Assembly (NCBI GenBank): GCA_028288645.1
Contig: JAQBNJ010000465.1
Coordinates: forward strand, 1-6,322
Direction: 5' to 3'
Length of the DNA stretch: 6,322 nucleotides
From: Sediminibacterium sp.
GTDB lineage: Bacteria > Bacteroidota > Bacteroidia > Chitinophagales > Chitinophagaceae
This document shows, in pieces, positions 1 through 5,896 of this stretch. The notes under the pieces were generated by a model that saw only the letters and a list, made by a program, of their open reading frames with translations, searched no databases and was not told the DNA's origin. A program made the translations under genes and the position numbers. How positions within the stretch are numbered: position 1 is the stretch's first letter; each line of letters begins with the position of its first letter.

Positions 1-1330
1 TCGAAATGGGTGAGTAAGTAACCGTTCCTTTATGAATAGAAATAAAACGGTACACCATCGAAAGCCCTAATCCATACCCTTTGGTGGTTAATGCGTTTCC
101 TCCCCTGAAAAAAGGAACCATAATACTTTCTTTTTCATCGGAAGGCAGTTGGGTACCGGCATTATCGATATGAATGAATATTGTTTTTCCGTCTGCATCA
201 AGCGTGATATGAACTTTCTGGTCAACGGAATAGGTGTAGGCATTTTTGATCAGGTTGGAAAAAGCCGACTTGAGTAATGTTTCATTTCCCCTGATCACAA
301 AATCATCATCATCATCCGGCAAAGAGGCGAATGTGATGTTCACTTCCATATCCGCAAAGGTCTTCTTAGAAAGGCTCACCGTTTCATAGATCACCTCATC
401 AATCCGAAGCAGCGGCCAGTCTTCCACGAAACCCATATGCTCAAACTGCGAGATCAGCAACAGGGAATTCGTTAGCTCGATCATTTCCTGTTGCTCTTCT
501 TTTAAAGAGACCAGTGTTTTCTTATATTCAGTGTCCGTCATGCTTTTGTTTAATGCAGATTCTGTTTGGGATAGCATAGTAGCGAGTGGTGTACGCAACT
601 CATGGGATGCATGGTATACAAAACTTTTCTGGAACTCAAATGCTTTACTCAACCTTTCAAGCATCGTGTTGAAGTTTTTGGCGATGGCATTGATCTCATC
701 TTTTGCATTGGTCTCATCAACGCGTTCGGAAAGGTTTTGAACCGTTGTTTTTTCCATCTGTAAGGCAAGGTGTTTCAATGGCCGCACCGCTTCGCGTACA
801 AACAGGAACGAAACACAGATCGACAGCAAAAGCGATCCAAAAAACACAAGGACCAGAATAAACCGCAGGCTGCTTAACCTGATAAAACCTACCCTGTCGT
901 ACCCGGAAAGATATACATAGGCGTTAAATTCTGCCAGGTACACAGCAACCCGTTCTTCATTATTGTTTTTATCTACGCTCCGGTATTCTTTTACCTCGCG
1001 TAATTTTTCTATCGGGATCGTAATGGGTGGATAAGGAATGGTATCAGGAAAACGAAAGACAACTGCCCCAGAAGAATCCAAAATAAAAAGACGTTCATTA
1101 AACACCGCTTTATCATGTATGGTACGGATAAATTGATAGGTTGCAGTTCCCTGTTTATTTTTTGCCTCTCTGTAAATATTATACATATCAGTTACTTCCT
1201 TCGTGGCGCGACGGTAGTAATCTTCCTCCCGGTCTTTGGAAAACAATACGTAAATGGTGATACAGGAAACTAAGAGGATAACCGCAACAAAAAAAGTAAA
1301 CAGGAGTGCAAAACGAAGTTTCAGGTTCAT
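1..1330 (-). CDS. Sensor histidine kinase (HAMP, HisKA, HATPase), C-terminus cut by window edge
   Basis: This is a membrane-bound two-component sensor kinase that autophosphorylates on histidine and should phosphorylate the regulator encoded just upstream. Reading from the ATG at 1330 gives 443 open codons to the left edge with no stop. A first membrane segment lies near residues 7-30, followed by an extracytoplasmic sensor region (about 31-154, no cysteines) and a second membrane segment (about 155-178). Next come a HAMP linker (about 179-233) and the H-box ASHELRTPLA with phospho-acceptor His243. The ATPase domain shows an N-box (SNLIKNA, Asn359 and Asn363), a G1 box IDNAGTQLP, an F-box (VPFFRGG) and a G2 box GYGLGLS (418-424). 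In G1 an Asn (390) aligns with the usual Asp, a variant I recall from CusS-like and many Bacteroidetes kinases. Only the last 10-20 residues appear to be missing. The start lies 12 nt after the regulator's stop, with no clear ribosome binding site. The sensed signal is unknown. Confidence 0.95.
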   Translation of the reverse strand, partial: MNLKLRFALLFTFFVAVILLVSCITIYVLFSKDREEDYYRRATKEVTDMYNIYREAKNKQGTATYQFIRTIHDKAVFNERLFILDSSGAVVFRFPDTIPYPPITIPIEKLREVKEYRSVDKNNNEERVAVYLAEFNAYVYLSGYDRVGFIRLSSLRFILVLVFFGSLLLSICVSFLFVREAVRPLKHLALQMEKTTVQNLSERVDETNAKDEINAIAKNFNTMLERLSKAFEFQKSFVYHASHELRTPLATMLSQTESALNKSMTDTEYKKTLVSLKEEQQEMIELTNSLLLISQFEHMGFVEDWPLLRIDEVIYETVSLSKKTFADMEVNITFASLPDDDDDFVIRGNETLLKSAFSNLIKNAYTYSVDQKVHITLDADGKTIFIHIDNAGTQLPSDEKESIMVPFFRGGNALTTKGYGLGLSMVYRFISIHKGTVTYSPIS

Positions 1331-1342
1331 TGCACGGTCGGT

Positions 1343-2023
1343 TTATTTGATATAATAACCAAAGCCCGGCTTGGTATGAATCAATTTATGTTCAAAAGGT
1401 TTATCGATCTTATTACGCAGAAAACTGATGTATACTTCAATTGTATTGGTGCCCGTATCAAAACTGAGGTCCCATACTTTTTCGAGGATCTCCTGTTTGG
1501 AAATAACCCGGTCCTTGTTTCTTGCCAGCAACACAAGCAGCGTAAATTCTTTTGCTGTAAGATTGATGTTGACACCGTTCCTTGTCACTGTTTTATTCAT
1601 GAAATTGATCTCCATGTCTTCCACAACGATCTTATCTGAAGTAGCCGGAAGTTCGGAGCGTTTCAGGAATACTTTTACCCGCGCAAACAACTCACTAAAA
1701 TGAAAAGGTTTGACGATGTAATCATCAGCGCCAATATTGAATGCCTCAACTTTATCATGGATCTCACCTGCTGCGCTTAACATGATGATCGGCACTTTTT
1801 TATTCTGGTCGCGGAACTCCCTGCATAACACAAAGCCGTTCTTATAGGGGAGATTGATATCCAGCAGCACCAATGCGTAAGAGTGCTGGCTGAACAATTT
1901 AGAGGCTTCCAGGCCATCTACAGCTATATCAGTCTGGTATCCGTTATTGTTCAACTCATCACGTATCACTTTGCCCAGCTTAACTTCGTCTTCAACCAGT
2001 AATATTCTATGTTTTACACCCAT
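1343..2023 (-). CDS. OmpR/PhoB-family response regulator
   Basis: This is a DNA-binding response regulator of 226 aa, the usual full length for the family. The receiver domain spans about residues 5-120. It shows the acidic pair Glu11/Asp12, phospho-acceptor Asp55 in LLDINLPYKNG, the switch residue Ser83 and the conserved Lys105 in VKPF. A winged-helix Trans_Reg_C domain fills about 130-226, with LTAKEFTLLVLLA, the recognition-helix region TNTIEVYISFLRNKID and the C-terminal hairpin IHTKPGFGYYIK. It is first in a two-gene operon with the histidine kinase that starts 12 nt after its stop, so the two are almost certainly cognate partners. A Bacteroidetes-type promoter candidate lies directly upstream. 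Target genes cannot be deduced. The head-GIN lipoprotein gene further upstream is a natural candidate by position only. Confidence 0.97.
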   Translation of the reverse strand: MGVKHRILLVEDEVKLGKVIRDELNNNGYQTDIAVDGLEASKLFSQHSYALVLLDINLPYKNGFVLCREFRDQNKKVPIIMLSAAGEIHDKVEAFNIGADDYIVKPFHFSELFARVKVFLKRSELPATSDKIVVEDMEINFMNKTVTRNGVNINLTAKEFTLLVLLARNKDRVISKQEILEKVWDLSFDTGTNTIEVYISFLRNKIDKPFEHKLIHTKPGFGYYIK

Positions 2024-2044
2024 TGTATTTATTGGATTTCGGCA

Positions 2045-2075
2045 TTAAAGTAAGAAAAAAAATAATGCCTTTCAA
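2045..2075 (-). promoter_or_regulatory. Candidate promoter of the response regulator-kinase operon
   Basis: On the minus strand a TTG (2073-2075) is followed, after 20 nt, by TACTTTAA (2045-2052). This approximates the Bacteroidetes -33 TTTG / -7 TAnnTTTG arrangement with its expected spacing; the -7 element departs from consensus in its last two bases. Transcription would begin roughly 15-20 nt before the ATG at 2023. The call rests on motif and position only. Confidence 0.4.
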
Positions 2076-2157
2076 CTGTTTTATGTTTTCAGCGAAAGGA
2101 AATTAAAAAAATAAAAGATATTATAAAAAATTAATAGCGCTCATTACACATCTCCTC

Positions 2158-2185
2158 ACAAAAAAGATAGCATCGTTGCTATCTT
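2158..2185 (-). terminator. Rho-independent terminator after the head-GIN gene
   Basis: A perfect 9-bp inverted repeat (AAGATAGCA at 2164-2172, TGCTATCTT at 2177-2185) encloses a 4-nt loop. On the minus strand it is followed by a run of T (complement of the A run 2160-2165, overlapping the foot of the stem). It starts 25 nt past the stop of the head-GIN gene and sits about 135 nt before the regulator start, so it should end head-GIN transcription before the two-component operon. The T run is on the minus-strand side only, which sets the orientation. Confidence 0.8.
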
Positions 2186-2210
2186 GTCATACTGTTTATT
2201 TATTGATATC

Positions 2211-2933
2211 TTATTCGATCTTTTTCACTTCACCGCTTCCGGCAATATGTTGTTTCACGCTTGCATTGCCTTTATAGAAAATAGAACCCGATCCTGCAAT
2301 ATTGATATCGAGATCAGCATCGGCAAACACCCTTACATCGCCGCTTCCGGCGATACGTACTACCGTTCTTTCAGACTTTAATCCTTCCGCTTTATAATCA
2401 CCAACACCATTGATCCGAACATTTTGATCCTGTGTTTCACCCGATAAAGTCATTGAACCGGAACCGCTTATTTCCGCGTCCACTTTGGGTGTGTTTGTTT
2501 CCAGTGTCATATCCCCGCTACCTGATATTCTCAACACGAGTTTTTCGCCACCTGTAAATTTATTTTTACCAATGATATTGCCGCTTCCACTTAACTCTAC
2601 CTGCTCCAGTCTTGGGGTGGTGATATACACCTTGATATTATGATCACTCACCAGGTTCACGTGGTCTTTTGACTTAATGACCAGGAACCCATCGTGTTCA
2701 CTTATTAAAATGAAGGGAATAAAATTCTCGTCAGCCTCTATTTTTATGGAAGTGACGGGGCCTTGGGTAACCTCCATATCATAACCTCCCCGTAGTGAAA
2801 TGCGCTCCGCGCGGTTGATATTTATGTTCTGGGTAATAACATTACCGTTCCCCTTGATCCGTTTATACCCCATCCACCGGCAGGAAGAACAAAGCAGCAT
2901 GGCTGCGGCTAGGAAAAGTAAAATAGGTTTCAT
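2211..2933 (-). CDS. Head-GIN domain (DUF2807) lipoprotein
   Basis: This 240-aa protein belongs to the head-GIN domain family (DUF2807, sometimes labelled putative auto-transporter adhesin), which is common in Bacteroidetes; no biochemical role is firmly established. Residues 1-18 look like a lipoprotein signal: Lys2, a hydrophobic core, then LLCSSC with Cys18 as the likely lipidated residue. The lipobox is not canonical because Cys15 sits at -3. The mature part begins with the family's typical KGNGNVITQNININRAERI and a GGYDMEVTQG segment. From residue 115 it carries seven short turns of the form (S/A/N)G(S/V)G(N/D/S/E), at 115, 137, 156, 175, 195, 213 and 231, spaced 18-22 residues apart. 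This regular spacing suggests a stacked beta-solenoid. The protein probably faces the periplasm or cell surface. Its gene is divergent from guaA and followed by a terminator, so it is likely monocistronic. Confidence 0.93.
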   Translation of the reverse strand: MKPILLFLAAAMLLCSSCRWMGYKRIKGNGNVITQNININRAERISLRGGYDMEVTQGPVTSIKIEADENFIPFILISEHDGFLVIKSKDHVNLVSDHNIKVYITTPRLEQVELSGSGNIIGKNKFTGGEKLVLRISGSGDMTLETNTPKVDAEISGSGSMTLSGETQDQNVRINGVGDYKAEGLKSERTVVRIAGSGDVRVFADADLDINIAGSGSIFYKGNASVKQHIAGSGEVKKIE

Positions 2934-2950
2934 GGTTTAGTTTTGGAACC

Positions 2951-2958
2951 CCAAGTTA
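2951..2958 (-). promoter_or_regulatory. Weak -7 candidate for the head-GIN gene
   Basis: The minus strand reads TAACTTGG here, one base from the Bacteroidetes -7 consensus TAnnTTTG, and ends 17 nt before the ATG at 2933. No convincing -33 element was found at the expected distance, so this is a tentative call. Confidence 0.22.
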
Positions 2959-2983
2959 GTAAAAACAGGTTGTAAAATGAAGA

Positions 2984-3080
2984 ATTGTCCATAGACAATG
3001 GTCCATGGTCAATAGACATTCATTGTGGGGTATTGACCAGGGGTGCAGTACCCTGTACTATGGACAACGGACCATGGACT
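2984..3080. repeat. Cluster of inverted GTCCATGG-type short repeats
   Basis: The divergent intergenic region is filled with variants of one short word in both orientations. TTGTCCATAG (2985-2994) is the exact complement of CTATGGACAA (3058-3067). GTCCATGGTC (3001-3010) is the complement of GACCATGGAC (3070-3079). GGTCAATA (3007-3014) is the complement of TATTGACC (3031-3038). A further small stem, CAGGG/CCCTG (3038-3042, 3051-3055), lies inside. The first two pairs cross instead of nesting, so alternative folds compete and a single simple hairpin is not formed. I recall similar GTCCATGG words as dispersed intergenic repeats in Chitinophagaceae-like genomes; copy number here cannot be checked. 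The cluster has no stop in one frame and so extends the guaA frame upstream to 2985. Confidence 0.75.
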
Positions 3081-3109
3081 ATCTACCCCCGACCGAAGAA
3101 ATTTTCAAT

Positions 3110-3117
3110 TACCTTCG
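3110..3117 (+). promoter_or_regulatory. Candidate -7 element of guaA, implying a very short leader
   Basis: TACCTTCG matches the Bacteroidetes -7 consensus TAnnTTTG at all but one position and ends 5 nt before the guaA ATG at 3123. If used, transcription would start at or within a few bases of the start codon. No clear TTTG was found at the -33 distance (about 3085-3090), so confidence is moderate to low. Confidence 0.35.
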
Positions 3118-3122
3118 CAGGC

Positions 3123-4658
3123 ATGACAGAAAAAATACTCATTCTCGATTTTGGCAGCCAGTTTACCCAGTTAATAGCCCGTGCAGTGAGAGAGGCCAAT
3201 GTGTTCTGCGAGATCATTCCCTTTCAGAAATCCTTTGAGATAGAACCGGGGTTGAAAGGCATTATCCTCAGTGGTTCGCCTTTTAGTGTGAACGAGGAAA
3301 ATGCACCGTCGGTTGATATCGCCGCCTTTATTCAAAAAGTACCGGTATTGGGTGTTTGCTATGGCGCCCAGTTAACTGCAAAGATCTTTGGAGGACGCAT
3401 TGATAAATCGAATAAAAGAGAATATGGCCGCGCCAAACTGCATATACAAAAGGAAGATATTTTATTGAAGAATGTTGCGGAACAATCGCAGGTATGGATG
3501 AGTCATAGTGATTCGATCACAGCGTTACCTGAAGGATTTACGATCCTCGCCACAACTGAAAGCATCCCGGTAGCAGGTTTTAAAAAAACAGGAACGGATA
3601 CACAACCATTATATGGAATACAGTTTCACCCGGAAGTATATCATTCGGTGGAAGGAAAGAAGATCATTAATAATTTCCTGGTTGAGATCTGCGGATGCAG
3701 CCAGAACTGGACACCAGCTTCTTTTGTAAACGAAACCGTTGCCAAACTCAAAGAACAGATCGGCGATAGTCATGTGATCATGGCATTAAGCGGCGGGGTT
3801 GACAGTACGGTGGCCGCAACACTGATCAGCAAAGCCATTGGCGACAGGTTGCATGGTATCTTTGTTGATAACGGCGTGTTGCGTAAAGATGAATTTGAAC
3901 AGGTATTAAAAACATACGATGCCATCGGCTTGAATGTAACCGGCATCGATGCCAAACAAATGTTCTACGATGAATTCAAAGGCAAAACAGATCCTGAGCA
4001 GAAGAGAAAAGTGATCGGTAAATTATTTATCGATGTGTTTCATGAAGAATCAAAAAAAGTAGAAGGCGTAAAATTTCTCGGGCAGGGCACGATCTATCCT
4101 GATGTGATAGAAAGTGTGAGCGTGCATGGCCCTTCGCAAACCATCAAATCGCATCATAATGTAGGAGGCCTTCCTGATATTATGCATCTTGAATTAGTGG
4201 AACCACTCCGTTATTTATTTAAAGACGAGGTTCGCAAAGTAGGACTTGAATTAGGTATCCCGGCAGATATGATCAACCGCCATCCTTTTCCCGGCCCGGG
4301 TTTAGCAATACGCATATTGGGAGAAGTAACCGAAGAAAAAGTAAAACTGTTACAGGCGGCCGATGATATTTATATCAAAGGTTTGAAGGAACACAATTTA
4401 TACACCGCTGTATGGCAGGCTGGCACAATTTTATTACCTGTAAAAAGTGTGGGTGTGATGGGAGACGAAAGAACCTATGAGTTTACGGTTGCCTTACGGG
4501 CCGTAACTTCTGTTGATGGCATGACGGCAGACTGGGCGCATCTTCCCTATGAATTTCTTGCGCATATATCGAATGAGATCATCAATAATGTGAGAGGAAT
4601 TAACCGCGTGGTCTATGATATCAGCAGCAAACCACCGGCTACGATCGAGTGGGAATAA
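3123..4658 (+). CDS. guaA: GMP synthase (glutamine-hydrolysing)
   Basis: This cytosolic enzyme of purine synthesis converts XMP to GMP using ATP and ammonia from glutamine. The 511-aa product has the full single-chain architecture. The class I glutamine amidotransferase domain (about 3-190) starts [21 protein letters not shown] and has nucleophile Cys79 (GVCYGAQ) with His169 and Glu171 (QFHPEV). The ATP pyrophosphatase domain has the P-loop SGGVDST (223-229), followed by [12 protein letters not shown] and SHHNVGGLP. The C-terminal dimerisation domain (about 386-511) includes [12 protein letters not shown] and ends KPPATIEWE, the classic GuaA terminus. The frame stays open to an ATG at 2985, but those 46 extra residues come from the intergenic repeat cluster and match no part of GuaA. 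The start at 3123 gives the usual family N-terminus and length. The next gene begins 10-25 nt after the stop, so co-transcription is likely. Confidence 0.98.
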   Translation: MTEKILILDFGSQFTQLIARAVREANVFCEIIPFQKSFEIEPGLKGIILSGSPFSVNEENAPSVDIAAFIQKVPVLGVCYGAQLTAKIFGGRIDKSNKREYGRAKLHIQKEDILLKNVAEQSQVWMSHSDSITALPEGFTILATTESIPVAGFKKTGTDTQPLYGIQFHPEVYHSVEGKKIINNFLVEICGCSQNWTPASFVNETVAKLKEQIGDSHVIMALSGGVDSTVAATLISKAIGDRLHGIFVDNGVLRKDEFEQVLKTYDAIGLNVTGIDAKQMFYDEFKGKTDPEQKRKVIGKLFIDVFHEESKKVEGVKFLGQGTIYPDVIESVSVHGPSQTIKSHHNVGGLPDIMHLELVEPLRYLFKDEVRKVGLELGIPADMINRHPFPGPGLAIRILGEVTEEKVKLLQAADDIYIKGLKEHNLYTAVWQAGTILLPVKSVGVMGDERTYEFTVALRAVTSVDGMTADWAHLPYEFLAHISNEIINNVRGINRVVYDISSKPPATIEWE

Positions 4659-4668
4659 TGGATTTCTT

Positions 4669-5847
4669 ATGGGTGGATGTAGAATGATATTGTTTGTGGT
4701 TTGGGGTTTGTTGTTTGGGGTTTGTGCGAAAGGACAGACCGCTGATTCTTTACGCAAACCTTTGAAGATTGCGGTGTTTGCGCCAGTATATCTTGATTCC
4801 GCTTTTGAAGGGCCGATCTATAAATTAGGTAAGAACAATCTCCCGAGATATATAATACCAGGGCTTGATTTTTACAATGGTGTGATGATGGCCGTTGATT
4901 CTTTGAACAAAGAACATGCGCGCGTTGAAGTTTTGTTTTACGACACGAAGAATGCAACAGTATCTATCCCCGATCTTATCACGAGTGGAGAATTACAGGA
5001 TGTATCGCTGCTCATCGCTTCATTCAATGCAAGGGCCGAAATAAAACCGCTGGCGGATCTTGCACTGGAAAAAAAGATCCCGCTGATCTCTTCTACCTAT
5101 CCCAATGATGGCGGGATCACAGGCAACCCTTATTTCGTTTTACTAAACCCTACTTTGATCGCACATGTAGAAGCTGTTTATAATTTTGTGCGCAAATCTT
5201 ATCCTGCAGATAATATCACACTGTTTCGCAGGCAGGTGTATGTGGGAGATGTTATTCAGTCTGTTTTTGAAGAGAAGAATAAAAAAACACCCGGCGTTCC
5301 TCTAAAAATCAAAGTAGTTGAGCTACCCGAGAATTTTACACCTGAGGAGGTTCTATCAAATTTAGACAGTAGCCGTCAACGCAATATTGTCATTTGCGGA
5401 ACCATCAATGACCCATTCAGCATTAGCCTTGCCAAAGCTTTGAGCAGTAATAAAAGTTATCATCCCATAGCCATAGGTATGCCTACATGGGATGCATTGA
5501 AAGATATCAGTAAGGGACTTGAAATTGTGTATTCTACTCCTTATAATTTTACCCGCACAGATAAACTCAGCCTTCGCCTTATCAGCCAATACAATACCAG
5601 GTTTGCTGGCAGGCCGGGAGATATGTTTTTTAAAGGATATGAATCGATGCTCCATTTTACAAAACTGCTGATGAAATATGGTGATAGTTTGATCTACCAT
5701 CTCTCTGCTAAAGAATACAAACTCTTTAATGATTTTGAGATCCAGCCGGTAAAAGCAGCGAAAGAAAGTACACAAACCGACTACCTGGAAAATAAAAAAC
5801 TGTATTTTATCAGGAAGAAAGATGGAATGGTCAGATCTGTGAATTGA
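4669..5847 (+). CDS. Secreted type I periplasmic-binding-fold protein (ABC substrate-binding-like)
   Basis: The 392-aa product resembles the type I periplasmic binding fold (Peripla_BP_6 / Leu-Ile-Val-binding-like). It has an N-terminal signal peptide (about 1-23, ending near GVCAKGQT) and then KIAVFAPVYLD as the first beta strand. GLDFYNGVMMAVDSLN follows as the typical helix after the first ligand loop. IPLISSTYPND (137-147) is the hallmark strand and loop, and a second lobe includes NIVICGTINDPFSISLAKAL and FKGYESMLHF. It is presumably periplasmic, binding a small molecule that cannot be named. No LysM domain and no permease or ATPase genes are visible, so a transport role is unproven. The start is ambiguous. 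ATG 4669 gives an n-region with Arg5, which suits a signal peptide, whereas ATG 4684 has a weak GGTGGA 6 nt upstream but no N-terminal charge. The open frame reaches back to 4615, inside guaA, but that part is not signal-like. It is probably co-transcribed with guaA. Confidence 0.85.
   Translation: MGGCRMILFVVWGLLFGVCAKGQTADSLRKPLKIAVFAPVYLDSAFEGPIYKLGKNNLPRYIIPGLDFYNGVMMAVDSLNKEHARVEVLFYDTKNATVSIPDLITSGELQDVSLLIASFNARAEIKPLADLALEKKIPLISSTYPNDGGITGNPYFVLLNPTLIAHVEAVYNFVRKSYPADNITLFRRQVYVGDVIQSVFEEKNKKTPGVPLKIKVVELPENFTPEEVLSNLDSSRQRNIVICGTINDPFSISLAKALSSNKSYHPIAIGMPTWDALKDISKGLEIVYSTPYNFTRTDKLSLRLISQYNTRFAGRPGDMFFKGYESMLHFTKLLMKYGDSLIYHLSAKEYKLFNDFEIQPVKAAKESTQTDYLENKKLYFIRKKDGMVRSVN
4691..4726 (+). 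repeat. GTTTGGGG tandem repeat within a signal-peptide coding region
   Basis: The 13-mer GTTTGGGGTTTGT occurs twice exactly (4699-4711 and 4713-4725, period 14), preceded by a related partial unit from 4692. The top strand of the tract is made only of G and T. It encodes most of the hydrophobic core of the binding protein's signal peptide (FVVWGLLFGV). I recall similar GTTTGGGG words (CCAAAC on the other strand) as intergenic repeats in Bacteroidetes genomes; copies elsewhere in this genome cannot be checked from the window. Confidence 0.6.
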
Positions 5848-5849
5848 CC

Positions 5850-5857
5850 GAACTTTG
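5850..5857 (+). promoter_or_regulatory. Weak -7 candidate for the exonuclease gene
   Basis: GAACTTTG keeps the TTTG half of the Bacteroidetes -7 motif and lies 2 nt past the binding-protein stop and 39 nt before the exonuclease ATG. No matching -33 element is evident. The exonuclease gene could equally be read through from guaA. Confidence 0.2.
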
Positions 5858-5868
5858 CGGCATCAATC

Positions 5869-5889
5869 TTGTTACTTATCCTGTAACAA
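5869..5889 (+). other. Small hairpin just before the exonuclease start
   Basis: TTGTTAC (5869-5875) and GTAACAA (5883-5889) form a perfect 7-bp, AT-rich stem with a 7-nt loop. No T run follows, so it is a poor intrinsic terminator. It ends 7 nt before the ATG at 5897, where a stem could affect ribosome access, or it may be chance. Confidence 0.3.
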
Positions 5890-5896
5890 TTCCTCA

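Noticed and set aside
531..740. Plus-strand open frame of 69 codons
   Set aside because: It lies antisense within the histidine kinase, whose HAMP and H-box coding is unmistakable on the other strand; the predicted peptide has no recognisable features.
1376..1703. Several open frames of 64-91 codons on both strands across the response regulator
   Set aside because: They are other-frame readings of the winged-helix and receiver coding sequence and show no independent start signals or domains.
2184..2381. Plus-strand open frame of 65 codons opposite the head-GIN gene
   Set aside because: It starts inside the terminator stem and overlaps the repeat-coding end of the head-GIN gene; the low-complexity GSG coding explains the open frame.
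2984..3080. CRISPR array or transposon end
   Set aside because: The repeats are short, inverted and irregularly spaced with no uniform spacers, no transposase gene and no target-site duplication visible.
4658..4687. Short frame starting at the ATG overlapping the guaA stop (4658-4660)
   Set aside because: It ends after nine codons and lies in a different frame from the signal-peptide gene.
4494..4957. Two minus-strand open frames with PQTTN-type peptides
   Set aside because: The peptides come from the complement of the GTTTGGGG repeat and of guaA and the binding-protein gene; they are repeat translations, not genes.
5362..5775. Minus-strand open frame of 137 codons
   Set aside because: It is fully antisense to the second lobe of the binding protein, which continues without interruption on the plus strand.
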